From Urinicoccus timonensis (GTDB lineage Bacteria; Bacillota; Clostridia; Tissierellales; Peptoniphilaceae): a stretch of 56,265 nt of DNA. Below, piece by piece: positions 40,514 through 49,333 of this stretch. Made by a program: the position numbers and the translations under genes. Position 1 is the stretch's first letter. Every line of letters starts with the position of its first letter. The stretch spans positions 117,528 to 173,792 of the forward strand of contig NZ_OCTU01000003.1 in assembly GCF_900232945.1 (NCBI RefSeq). The letters run 5' to 3'. The notes under the pieces are model-generated. The model saw only the letters and a program-made list of their open reading frames with translations, was not told the DNA's origin and searched no databases.

Positions 40514-42295
40514 GTGACGAAGCAAATAGAAAGTTGGTTGGAACCGGTGAAAAAGGACCCAGAGGCTTTTTCCTGGTTTCGCAAGCAAGTAGAGGATAAG
40601 AAGGGGGTCTTGGAGGACTTGTTGGAAGACTTGGCCTACACCAAGACCATCCACCGTTACTATGCCAAGAGAAAGTCCAAGGAGCGGTTTGTCTCCAATG
40701 AGAAAACCAGAAAGTATGCCTTGGATGAAATCTTGCTCCGGGACCAAATCAAGGAATTTAAGGATATAGACCCCATCCATTTTTTGGCCTATGGGGAGGT
40801 TTTTTTCGAAAAGAACCAAGAGGCTAGGCATTCCAACTTGGTCTTGACTGCCTATGTCCGGGAGGCCATTGGCCGGATTACCGATGTCCTACACCGGGGA
40901 GATGCGGTCTTTTTAAGGGGTCACTTGGGAACGGGAAAAACGGAATTGGCCTACGAGGCCATGGAGGTTTTCTCTTTTGAGGTCCACTTGGACCAAGTCC
41001 TTTGGCCACTTTTGGACAAGGCCCAGGAAGAGGACTACCGGGAAATTTACCAAAAGGCCTATGACCAGGTTCAAAAGGAAAGCCTGGCTTCTCCCTACTT
41101 TATTTCTGGGAACAAGGACATCCGGGCTTCAGACTTATTTATTGAAAAGTCTCTGAAGTTAAAGGGGGCCTTGGAAGGCAAGAGCATCCAAAAGGCCTAC
41201 AAGGAATTGGAGGCTTTAAGGGAAGAATTGGCCGACTCTCAAGAGGAGAAGGAAGTGGTCAACCAACTTTACAGCATGAAGTATGGGAACTTTGGTACGG
41301 AAGTTATTGACCTGTCTAAGGAGGTCTACCTGGCTATTAAGGAAGGCCGACCCTTGATTATTGACGAGCTCAATGCCATTCCCATGGAGCACCTTATTGC
41401 CCTGAATGACCTTTTACAAAAGAAACCGGGAGAATCAGTTTACATTACGGGAATTGGCCAAGTCCTCATTAAACGGGGCTTCGGTTTGATTGCAACGGGG
41501 AATATTTCTACAGAGTCTATTTTTTACGAGGGGACGGAGGACTTGAACCCGGCTTTTTCCAGTCGGTTTATTTCCTTGGAATATGACTATTTGCCCCAAA
41601 ATATTGACGACCGCTTTGCCAAGATGGAGGACCCGGGGAAAAACCAACTCTACCAAGTTTTGATTTCTCTTTTAACCAACCAAGATGGCAAACTCTACCT
41701 GCCGGGAGGCTTGAAGTCCATGGAAGAGCTCTACCGGCTGGCCCAATTGGCCAAGACCACCCAGTTGATTTTCTCCAACCGTTGGTATGACAATGGGGAT
41801 ATGGATGTAGAATTACGGGAAGGGGTCATCAGTTTGCGCCACCTGGTCCGGATTTTAGAAGAATGGGCCTTTGGGGAAAAGATTGACCTATCTATGGCCC
41901 TCTACCAAGGCTTTATTTCTTCCAACCACAATGACGATGATGTCAACCTCTTGTTGGAATTGGCAGCCAATTACGGATTTTTCAAGTCTTCTGACGGCTG
42001 GACTGTCAAGAGACGGGGGGTAGGGGAACCGGCTCCCTTGAAGGAGGAATTGCGGTCTCGTCCCTACCACTACCTGCCCTTGGACTTGGAGGAAGTGGCC
42101 CGGGAGGACTTTTTGGCTATCTTGTTTGGCCCCCTGCCCAAGTGGGAGGAGATCCCAGAAGAATTGGCTTCTGTCTACCAGGGTCAAGGAGTGGACCCGG
42201 TGGAATTTTTGGACTTTAAAAACCGCCTCCAGGACCTAGAGGAAAATATTTCTCTAGTGGAAAGGATGGGAGACCAGGACAAGGATGAAGTTTAA
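40514..42295 (+). CDS. MoxR-type AAA+ ATPase
   Basis: A 593-residue ATPase with GTG start after AAGGAGG (40503-40509). A helical N-terminal region (1-110) precedes the AAA+ core: Walker A GHLGTGKT (136-143) and Walker B LIIDEL (281-286), separated by a charged insertion of about 100 residues. Sensor-type residues GLIATGNIS and an arginine finger-like NPAFSSRF follow. A C-terminal region of about 200 residues is specific. MoxR ATPases pair with VWA proteins to remodel or load metal onto partners. Here the VWA gene is two genes downstream. It overlaps the next gene by 11 bases. Confidence 0.88.
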   Translation: MTKQIESWLEPVKKDPEAFSWFRKQVEDKKGVLEDLLEDLAYTKTIHRYYAKRKSKERFVSNEKTRKYALDEILLRDQIKEFKDIDPIHFLAYGEVFFEKNQEARHSNLVLTAYVREAIGRITDVLHRGDAVFLRGHLGTGKTELAYEAMEVFSFEVHLDQVLWPLLDKAQEEDYREIYQKAYDQVQKESLASPYFISGNKDIRASDLFIEKSLKLKGALEGKSIQKAYKELEALREELADSQEEKEVVNQLYSMKYGNFGTEVIDLSKEVYLAIKEGRPLIIDELNAIPMEHLIALNDLLQKKPGESVYITGIGQVLIKRGFGLIATGNISTESIFYEGTEDLNPAFSSRFISLEYDYLPQNIDDRFAKMEDPGKNQLYQVLISLLTNQDGKLYLPGGLKSMEELYRLAQLAKTTQLIFSNRWYDNGDMDVELREGVISLRHLVRILEEWAFGEKIDLSMALYQGFISSNHNDDDVNLLLELAANYGFFKSSDGWTVKRRGVGEPAPLKEELRSRPYHYLPLDLEEVAREDFLAILFGPLPKWEEIPEELASVYQGQGVDPVEFLDFKNRLQDLEENISLVERMGDQDKDEV

Positions 42296-43385
42296 TAATT
42301 TTGTCAACCGGCAAAAGGAAGACCTCTTGAAGCTCCGCCTTATGGAAACGGATATCCATGCCAGTGGGCAAGTGTCCCAGGATTTTGTGGACACTCTAAA
42401 GGCTCTGGAAGACCGGCAAAAGGGGGAAGAGGAAGAAGTTATTGACTTTTTAAGCCGCCACCAGGCCATGGACATGGACTACCGGTTGACCTATGAAAAA
42501 ATTAAGATGCCCTTTAAGGATGACCTGGCCTATATGGATAGCTGGTCTGGGGCTGACTTTTTTGTCGGAGCTCATGGTAAGATCCTGGTCCGGCCCAAGG
42601 ATGAAGAAGAAGAGGCCCAAGAACTGGAAGGTTTTGATGGCCACGTCCTGGCTGTGGAAAAGATGGGGCCTGGGTCCTATCTTTTGGCCGGCGGGGATGG
42701 AATCCTAAAGAGGGTTTTTCGGAAAAAAGCTGAATATCACTTGGAAGATCTAAGTCAGGACTTGGGACACGATATCCACTATATGAAGAAGGTCCAAGGG
42801 GGGCTTTTGGTCTTAGGATCAGGAGGCCTTCGGGGCCTAGCCCGGGTGGAGACTTCTCAAAACTTGGTCCTTGTAGAGGACTGGACCTGGTCTGAGGAAA
42901 CTTGGATCTTCGGCCAAGCAACGGACCGGGGGATTTTCTCTGTCAGCAGTGGGGGCGTCCTGGCCTTGGGAAATAGGCAAGTAGGAGACTTTGGACAAAA
43001 GGTCCATGGAGTTCTGGCTTGGCAGGGGGACTTTTTAGTCTATGGGGACCAGGGAAAGATTGCCCGTTTTTCCTTGGACCAAGAGAATTTTGTCCAAGAC
43101 TATGAGGGAATTCAAGGTCCCATCTACCAGGCTCTTGCCTTGGATCCTGATACGGTTTTACTTTACCAATCCAATGGCAGGGCCTACCTCCTCCACCCGG
43201 CCCAAGGACAGGTCAACCAGGACCTGGATGGTTTTGGTTCTTACATTTCCTCGGCCCGGCAAATGGAGGATGGGAGCCTGCTTTTGGGAGGCTGGAATGG
43301 CTTCGCCATGAGGGCTCGGGCTTCTAAACCGGAAAGCTTCCAGGACTATATGGATAGATACAAGGAGTCGATTGGATGGGCTTAG
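42285..43385 (+). CDS. Beta-propeller-like protein of a MoxR/VWA cassette
   Basis: A 366-residue cytoplasmic protein. Residues 1-80 are helical and charged. From about residue 85 the chain consists of repeated strand units with glycine-rich turns (GADFFVGAHGKILV, GSYLLAGGDGILKRV, GGLLVLGSGGLRGL, GDFLVYGDQGKIAR, GSLLLGGWNGFAMR), spaced about 40-50 residues apart, as in WD40/PQQ-like propellers. It is translationally coupled to both neighbours, overlapping the ATPase gene by 11 and the VWA gene by 10 bases. I know no named family for it. It may be a scaffold or substrate adaptor for the ATPase. Confidence 0.75.
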   Translation: MKFNNFVNRQKEDLLKLRLMETDIHASGQVSQDFVDTLKALEDRQKGEEEEVIDFLSRHQAMDMDYRLTYEKIKMPFKDDLAYMDSWSGADFFVGAHGKILVRPKDEEEEAQELEGFDGHVLAVEKMGPGSYLLAGGDGILKRVFRKKAEYHLEDLSQDLGHDIHYMKKVQGGLLVLGSGGLRGLARVETSQNLVLVEDWTWSEETWIFGQATDRGIFSVSSGGVLALGNRQVGDFGQKVHGVLAWQGDFLVYGDQGKIARFSLDQENFVQDYEGIQGPIYQALALDPDTVLLYQSNGRAYLLHPAQGQVNQDLDGFGSYISSARQMEDGSLLLGGWNGFAMRARASKPESFQDYMDRYKESIGWA

Positions 43386-45256
43386 AAACACTTTATGAAT
43401 TTATAGCAGCGGAAAAAAGGGGGATGGTCCTCTATTCTAGGGACCCTCATTTTCTTGTGCTAGGGTCTACGGAAAACCCCAAGTTCCGGATTGACATTCA
43501 GGAAAAACAACTCTTTGTCCCAGTCCAATGGTTTGACGAAGGGGGCTTGACCACCAAGGAAATGGAGTGGAAGATCTACCATGAATTGACCTCCTATCTC
43601 TTTTTAAAAGAGGACTACAAGTACCTGGCCCACCGCAAGGACCGGATTATGGAAAAGGCCCGGGACTTTAATTCTTGGATGGCCCGGGACCTCTTTCCCG
43701 GCAAGGACCTCAATAACGCCAACGTTTTTGACTATGTCTTGACGGAGGTCCGACGCTTTTACCACCACCTGGACCGGATTGCCCAGGGGGTCCACCTGGC
43801 CCAAAGGCTTCCCATTTACCGGGAGGCGGAATCGGCTGAGGCCATCTACCAGGTCTTGGTCCATGAGGGGGTTACGGACAAGCTGGACAAGCGGTCCCCC
43901 CATATTCAATACCTCTACAATATGGAAATTGAGGCCTTAACGGGCCATCCTCCCAAGGACTTTGGCAACTATGAGTTGATCCACCGGAAGATCCTGGGCA
44001 AGGACACCATTGACTTTCTAAAGGATGTCTGCCTCTACCCCCAAGGAGTCCGAGACGACCTCTTTGACGGTTATTTTTATCCCGTCTACCTGGAGCTTTG
44101 GATTGAAGAATTGGAAGCTCGTTACAAGGAGGCGGAAAAGAAGTTCCAGGATGTCAAGGAAGAGCAAAGGCTCATGAAGGTCATGGAGGACATGGACGAA
44201 GAGGAAGAAACCATCGATGCCATTGACCTCCAAGACCAGGACCAGCTGGCCAATGAAGAATTGGACTCTCCTGACAATGACGACCAAACGGCCCAGGAGA
44301 GAAAGGACAACCGGATCGAGCATGAAATCCAGGAAATGGACAAGCACTGGTCCATAGAGGGTCGAACTCGGGCTGAGTACGAGCAAATTAAAAAGGAAAT
44401 CAACCCCTTGCGAAACCAAATGCAGACCTTTTGGAAGCAAATGCTGAGAAATAGTCTGCAATTTAAAAAGGTCTTTAAGCGGCCCTTGAAAAAGGGGAGC
44501 CTGATTATTGATGAATTTGTCCGGGGCTATCCGGACTACCAAGAGTCCATGAGGAAGGGGTCTTTGAATGACCTGGAAATTTACGGTCAATACCAAACCC
44601 GGGTCAAGAGCATGATTGGGGTAGACGGGATTGAAGTCACCTTGATGATTGACAACTCTGGGTCCATGGACGATATCAAACGCCACTATGCCAAAAGGGC
44701 CATGTCGGCCATGCTGTTTTCCCTCCAAGACCTAAATGCCTACCTGGTACGCTATCGAAAGCTTTTAGGTAAGAGGACGGACATAAAGACCCAGGTTTAC
44801 TATTTTGGGTCGGACTTTGAAGAAATCCGCCCCTTGAGTCGGCCCCAGTCCTTCCAAAAAGAAGAAAAGCAGTGGCTGGACCTCATTGCTTACCTCAACG
44901 GACTTTCGGGCCACACCCATGATGAAAAGCCTCTCAGGGATGTCTATGAAAATCTAAACAAGGAACAAAAAGACCTCTTGGCTAAAAACAAGCTTTTAAA
45001 GATTATCTTTGTCATTACCGATGGAGCCAGCAACGACAAGGAAAAGGTCAAGGAAGTCTTGGCCAAGTTGAGAAAAGAAAAAATTGTGGTTTTGGGCGTG
45101 CAAATCGGCCAATTGACAGAGGAAGAATTAAAGCAATTTAAGTATATCTGGCAAGAACCGGGCACCTCCCAAGGAATCATCTTGGGCCAAAACCTTTCCA
45201 AGCTTCCCCAGCTCCTTTTGGGCCAACTTGGAGACTTGCTAAACCTGATTAAATAA
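43376..45256 (+). CDS. VWA-domain protein, partner of the MoxR ATPase
   Basis: A 626-residue protein. The C-terminal 215 residues are a von Willebrand A domain with a complete MIDAS: D426-N-S-G-S-M (DxSxS), the threonine near SGHTHDE and the aspartate in FVITDGAS. The upstream region is largely helical and charged, with a very acidic segment (about 270-310: MDEEEETIDAIDLQDQDQL). This architecture resembles the cobalt chelatase CobT and ViaA type partners of MoxR proteins. AAGGAG precedes the ATG. It is the last gene of the cassette. Confidence 0.88.
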   Translation: MGLETLYEFIAAEKRGMVLYSRDPHFLVLGSTENPKFRIDIQEKQLFVPVQWFDEGGLTTKEMEWKIYHELTSYLFLKEDYKYLAHRKDRIMEKARDFNSWMARDLFPGKDLNNANVFDYVLTEVRRFYHHLDRIAQGVHLAQRLPIYREAESAEAIYQVLVHEGVTDKLDKRSPHIQYLYNMEIEALTGHPPKDFGNYELIHRKILGKDTIDFLKDVCLYPQGVRDDLFDGYFYPVYLELWIEELEARYKEAEKKFQDVKEEQRLMKVMEDMDEEEETIDAIDLQDQDQLANEELDSPDNDDQTAQERKDNRIEHEIQEMDKHWSIEGRTRAEYEQIKKEINPLRNQMQTFWKQMLRNSLQFKKVFKRPLKKGSLIIDEFVRGYPDYQESMRKGSLNDLEIYGQYQTRVKSMIGVDGIEVTLMIDNSGSMDDIKRHYAKRAMSAMLFSLQDLNAYLVRYRKLLGKRTDIKTQVYYFGSDFEEIRPLSRPQSFQKEEKQWLDLIAYLNGLSGHTHDEKPLRDVYENLNKEQKDLLAKNKLLKIIFVITDGASNDKEKVKEVLAKLRKEKIVVLGVQIGQLTEEELKQFKYIWQEPGTSQGIILGQNLSKLPQLLLGQLGDLLNLIK

Positions 45257-45259
45257 TGT

Positions 45260-45288
45260 TTGGCAAGCCTTAGGAATTGTGTTAAACT
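45260..45288 (+). promoter_or_regulatory. Promoter of purA
   Basis: TTGGCA (45260-45265), 17 bases, TAAACT (45283-45288). Confidence 0.5.
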
Positions 45289-45315
45289 ATTTTCCGTATT
45301 AAAAGGAGTGGTGAA

Positions 45316-46572
45316 ATGAAAATAACATCTGTTGTTGGTGTAAACTTTGGCGATGAAGGAAAGGGCCGGATGGTAGACTACTTTGCCGGCCAATATGACT
45401 ATGTTGTCCGCTACCAAGGTGGGGACAATGCCGGCCATACGGTTAAAAATGAATTTGGAGAGTTTGCCCTCCACTTGATTCCCTCGGGGATCTTCCACGA
45501 AAAGACGGTAAACATCCTAGGCCCCGGCATGGTGGTGAACCTGGAAAGTCTGAAAAGGGAAATCGACCAGTTGAAGGAGGGGGGCATCCATGTGGGACCG
45601 GATAATTTAAAGGTCTCCCACAGGGCCAGCCTGCTTTTGCCCTACCATGTCCAACAGGACCAAGAAGAGGAAAAACGTCTCAAGGACAAGAAGTATGGGT
45701 CCACCAAGAGGGGGATTGCCCCGGCCTATGGAGACAAGTACATGAAAAAAACCATCCAATTGGGGGAACTCTATGACATGGACCTGTGTAAAGACCACTT
45801 TGACCAGCTGGTGGAATATAAGAAGGAAGTCTTTAACTACCAATACGACTTCACAGGTATCTGGGACCGGCTGGTGGAATTAAGAGAAGAGCTTTTGCCC
45901 TATATTGTAGATGTCTATGATATCTTGGACCAAGCTGTCAAGGACAAGTCCATCTTGTTGGAAGCCCAACTGGGGGCCATGCGGGATGTGGACTATGGAA
46001 TCTACCCCTATACATCTTCCAGCAGCCCCTTGGCCTGCTATGCTCCCTTGGGCTGTGGTTATCCCAAACTCAAGATTGATTCTGTGGTGGGGATTGTCAA
46101 GGCCTATGGGACCTGCGTAGGTGAAGGCCCCTTTGTAGGGGAATTAACTGGAGACCAAGGAGACCGGCTGAGGGAGATGGGCCATGAATATGGGGCTGCC
46201 ACAGGTAGACCCCGTCGGATCAGCTACTTTGACTGTGTATCCAGTCGCTATGGAGTTAACCTCCAAGGGGCGACGGAATTGGCTTTAACCAAGTTGGACG
46301 TTCTCAGTAGCTATGATGAAATCCCCGTGATTGTGGCCTATAAAAAGGGAGATATAACTACAAAGGAATTTCCCTTTACTCCTATGTTGGATGGCTTTGA
46401 ACCAGTCTATAAGACCTTTAAGGGTTGGAAACAAGACCTTACAGGAATTAAGACCTACCAAGACCTACCCCAAGAAGCCAAGGATTATATTGAAGCCATT
46501 GAAGAAGAATTGGCTACCCCAATCAAATACATCTCTATTGGGCCTGCCCGGGATGAATTGATTGTAAGATAA
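45316..46572 (+). CDS. purA: Adenylosuccinate synthetase
   Basis: A 418-residue enzyme making adenylosuccinate from IMP, aspartate and GTP in AMP synthesis. The GTP loop reads FGDEGKGR (11-18), with catalytic D13, where most enzymes have WGDEGKGK. The second catalytic residue H41 is in GDNAGHTV. TKRGIAPAYGDK, the ATGRPRR-type loop and GPARDE near the end are all conserved. The W-to-F and K-to-R changes at the N-terminus suggest a divergent branch but not loss of function. AAAGGAG precedes the start. Confidence 0.93.
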   Translation: MKITSVVGVNFGDEGKGRMVDYFAGQYDYVVRYQGGDNAGHTVKNEFGEFALHLIPSGIFHEKTVNILGPGMVVNLESLKREIDQLKEGGIHVGPDNLKVSHRASLLLPYHVQQDQEEEKRLKDKKYGSTKRGIAPAYGDKYMKKTIQLGELYDMDLCKDHFDQLVEYKKEVFNYQYDFTGIWDRLVELREELLPYIVDVYDILDQAVKDKSILLEAQLGAMRDVDYGIYPYTSSSSPLACYAPLGCGYPKLKIDSVVGIVKAYGTCVGEGPFVGELTGDQGDRLREMGHEYGAATGRPRRISYFDCVSSRYGVNLQGATELALTKLDVLSSYDEIPVIVAYKKGDITTKEFPFTPMLDGFEPVYKTFKGWKQDLTGIKTYQDLPQEAKDYIEAIEEELATPIKYISIGPARDELIVR

Positions 46573-46589
46573 GTCGAAAGAGGAAAAGA

Positions 46590-48377
46590 ATGAAACGGCG
46601 TCTATTGATTGCATGGATTTTTTTACAACTTTATATGTCCACCCTATCCAAGATGGACGCCATGACCCTAAGAGGGATCCACCTTCTTTTTGTCCTGTCT
46701 TTAAGTGGCCTGTTTTTTATAGACCATAAAAAGTTGTCCTATCTCTTTGCTGGCCTGAGCGTCTCGGCCCTGGGGGCCTTTATCTATCTCTACCCCCAAC
46801 TTTCCCTAACTGGGGGGCGGTTGGACCCTGTCCACCTCTACCTGGGCCTGGCCATTATTCTTTTACTTTTACTTATGGCCTTTAAGGTCAGCCGGGAATT
46901 GGCCTATATTTGCCTTTTCTTCCTGTCCTACCTCTGGTGGGGCCAGTGGGTTCCAGGAATCCTAGGTCATGGGGGCTTTTCCCTCTACCGGCTTTGCGAC
47001 CATATGGTTTGGGGGAGCCAGGGAATCTTTGGCTTGGGGGCCGGGGTTTCCATGAGTTATATTTTCTTGTTTGTCATCTATGGGGCCCTTTTAAAAGAGT
47101 CGGGCTTTATCCAAATGATCTATCAATTATCCCATAAGTTTTTAGATCGGAGCCAGGGGGCCTGTGCCAAGATGGCCATCTTGGCCTCGGGGCTCTTGGG
47201 GATGATGAACGGGTCTGCTGTGGCCAATGTGGCCACCACGGGAACCTTGACCATTCCCTTGATGAAAAAAAGTGGCTATTCAAGTGAATATGCAGCGGCT
47301 GTAGAGTCTGCAGCTTCGACGGGAGGGCAATTTTGTCCTCCCATTATGGGGGCTGTGGGCTTTGTCATGGCAGAGTACTTAAGTATTCCCTATAGCCAGG
47401 TCATGGTGGCTGGCGCTCTACCAGCGGCCCTTTACTATGCCAGTCTCTTTATCCAGGTCCACTATGAGGCCAAAAAGACCGGGATCCGAGGGGACATTGC
47501 CAGGAAAGACTTTGACCCCTGGGACCTTTTACCCCTCTTGTCCATCCTCTGTCTTATTGTCCTAATGGTCAAGGGCTATACCCCTATTTATAGTGTTCTT
47601 TGGGCCATCTTGGTCCTGGTGGTTACTATGCAAGTCCACCCTAGAAGAAACTTCCGGGGGAAGGAGTTATTTGACGGCCTGGAAGAGGGGGGCAGGATGG
47701 CCTTGAAAATCAGCCTGTCCTGTATCTTAATCGGCCTCTTAATCGGGTCTGTAACCCTGTCAGGCTTTGGGGTCAACTTTGGCCACCTGGTCCTATCCAA
47801 GCTGGCAAGAAATTCCCTAATCCTAGGGGGGATTTTTGTCATGGTCCTCAGTGTGATTTTAGGCATGGGGGTTCCAGGAGTGGCGGCCTATATTATTGTG
47901 GCTTCTGTGGCAGTGCCTGTTCTTTTGGAACTAGGAGCTCCAGCCCTGGCGGCTCACATGTTTTGTCTCTACTATGCTGTCTTGTCCAACATCACTCCAC
48001 CAGTGGCCATCTCTTGCTATATGGCCAGCTCTTTGGCAGGGTCTAACCCTTGGAAGACAGGACTTTTGGCCATTAAAATAGGACTCGTTGGATTTATTCT
48101 ACCTTTTTTATTTTTATTAAATCCTATTTTACTGGGTCTGGGGTCTTGGGGAGAAGTCTTTCTTCCAGCTGCCTCAGGGGTCTTGGGGACCTTTGCCCTA
48201 TCTGTATCCCTGAGTGGTTTTTTCAAGACCAACTTGTCCAAGCTGGAGCGGGGCTGCCTATTTATAGCCGGCCTAGGCCTTATGGTGCCTGGCCAAGGAT
48301 CGGACCTCTTGGGCCTGGGCCTGGGAGCCTTGATCTATGTCAAGCAAATGAGGAGGTGGAAAGTTGAAAAAGCTTAA
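46590..48377 (+). CDS. TAXI-TRAP transporter fused membrane subunit (small plus large)
   Basis: A 595-residue membrane protein with about 15-17 hydrophobic segments, in which the four-helix DctQ-like and twelve-helix DctM-like parts are fused, as usual for TAXI-type TRAP systems. The DctM signature region GLLGMMNGSAVANVATTGTLTIPLMKK and its later half (ILGMGVPGVAAYIIVASVAVP; NITPPVA) are present. It uses a sodium or proton gradient to import an organic acid delivered by the binding protein. The binding-protein gene overlaps its 3' end by 14 bases. The gene follows purA by 17 bases. Confidence 0.92.
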   Translation: MKRRLLIAWIFLQLYMSTLSKMDAMTLRGIHLLFVLSLSGLFFIDHKKLSYLFAGLSVSALGAFIYLYPQLSLTGGRLDPVHLYLGLAIILLLLLMAFKVSRELAYICLFFLSYLWWGQWVPGILGHGGFSLYRLCDHMVWGSQGIFGLGAGVSMSYIFLFVIYGALLKESGFIQMIYQLSHKFLDRSQGACAKMAILASGLLGMMNGSAVANVATTGTLTIPLMKKSGYSSEYAAAVESAASTGGQFCPPIMGAVGFVMAEYLSIPYSQVMVAGALPAALYYASLFIQVHYEAKKTGIRGDIARKDFDPWDLLPLLSILCLIVLMVKGYTPIYSVLWAILVLVVTMQVHPRRNFRGKELFDGLEEGGRMALKISLSCILIGLLIGSVTLSGFGVNFGHLVLSKLARNSLILGGIFVMVLSVILGMGVPGVAAYIIVASVAVPVLLELGAPALAAHMFCLYYAVLSNITPPVAISCYMASSLAGSNPWKTGLLAIKIGLVGFILPFLFLLNPILLGLGSWGEVFLPAASGVLGTFALSVSLSGFFKTNLSKLERGCLFIAGLGLMVPGQGSDLLGLGLGALIYVKQMRRWKVEKA

Positions 48378-49332
48378 GATTCTTTGTCTGCTTCTTTTGG
48401 CCCTTTTAACTACATCCTGTGGCCAGAAAGAAGAGGTCATCAACATCCCTACAGCAGCTACATCGGGTAACCTCTACCCCTTGGGAGCAGCCCTGGCCAA
48501 CCTCTACAATGACAAGATTCCAGGAATCAAGGCCTGCAACCAAGCCTCCAATGGGGGACTGGACAACCTCCATTTAATGGAGAGGAAGGAAGTCCAACTG
48601 ACTTTTGGTGTCAGCAATATTGTCTATGATGCCTATATGGGTCAGGGGCTTTTTCAAGGCCATGCCAACAAGGACCTCCGGGTCATTGCAGGTCTCTACT
48701 ATAATCCCAACCAAATTGTCGTCCGGGCAGACCGGGGGATTGAAAGTTTGGAAGACTTAAAGGGCCATTCTTTTGCCCCGGGGTCCCATGGGTCTACAAC
48801 GGAGACTGAATGTCGCAACCACCTGGGACTTTTGGGTCTTGACCCGGACCGAGACCTGAAGGCCCAATACCTGGGTTTTTCAGAAGCTGGGGAAGAAATC
48901 CGCAACGGGTCCTTGGACGGGACCTGGATTATGGCCGGGACTCCTACGGCGGCGGTAACAGAGCTTATGACCACTAGCCCTGTTAAGATCCTGTCCTTGG
49001 ACCCAGACTACCTGGCCCGGATCCAGAAGGACTATCCCTGGTATGCAGACTATACCATTCCAAAGGGGACCTATCCCAAGCAAGACCAAGATGTCCATAC
49101 AACAGCTATAAAGATGTTAATGTATACAGATAAAGACCTAGATGACCAAGTGGTTTATCAAATGTGCCGGGTTTTTTGGGAAAATATCCAAGACCTTCAA
49201 AAGACCATTCCCTCCTTAAAAGAGGTGAAGGTAGACCAGGCCCTGGAAAATATCTCCAATTTGCCTGTCCACCCCGGAGCCATGAACTACTACCAGGAAA
49301 TCAGCCAAAAAGCCATTGACTCGGAGGAATAG
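48364..49332 (+). CDS. TAXI-family TRAP solute-binding lipoprotein
   Basis: A 322-residue extracytoplasmic binding protein with TTG start after AGGAGGTGGAA. The signal peptide ends with lipobox TTSCG, so it is anchored to the membrane, as usual in Gram-positives. Family landmarks are IPTAATSGNLYPLGAALANLY at the mature N-terminus, the central LKGHSFAPGSHGSTTE and the later GTWIMAGTPTAAVTEL. Substrates of TAXI proteins include glutamate-like and other carboxylates; the one used here is unknown. It overlaps the permease gene and is followed after 1 base by the next start. Confidence 0.9.
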   Translation: MKKLKILCLLLLALLTTSCGQKEEVINIPTAATSGNLYPLGAALANLYNDKIPGIKACNQASNGGLDNLHLMERKEVQLTFGVSNIVYDAYMGQGLFQGHANKDLRVIAGLYYNPNQIVVRADRGIESLEDLKGHSFAPGSHGSTTETECRNHLGLLGLDPDRDLKAQYLGFSEAGEEIRNGSLDGTWIMAGTPTAAVTELMTTSPVKILSLDPDYLARIQKDYPWYADYTIPKGTYPKQDQDVHTTAIKMLMYTDKDLDDQVVYQMCRVFWENIQDLQKTIPSLKEVKVDQALENISNLPVHPGAMNYYQEISQKAIDSEE

Positions 49333-49333
49333 A

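Noticed and set aside
42514..42921. 135-residue open frame antisense to the propeller-like gene
   Set aside because: Proline/arginine/serine-rich translation typical of a shadow frame; the forward gene is overlapped and coupled on both sides.
44018..44728. 236-residue open frame antisense to the VWA gene
   Set aside because: No ribosome site; low-complexity Leu/Val-rich translation caused by codon bias of the Asp/Glu/Lys-rich VWA gene on the other strand.
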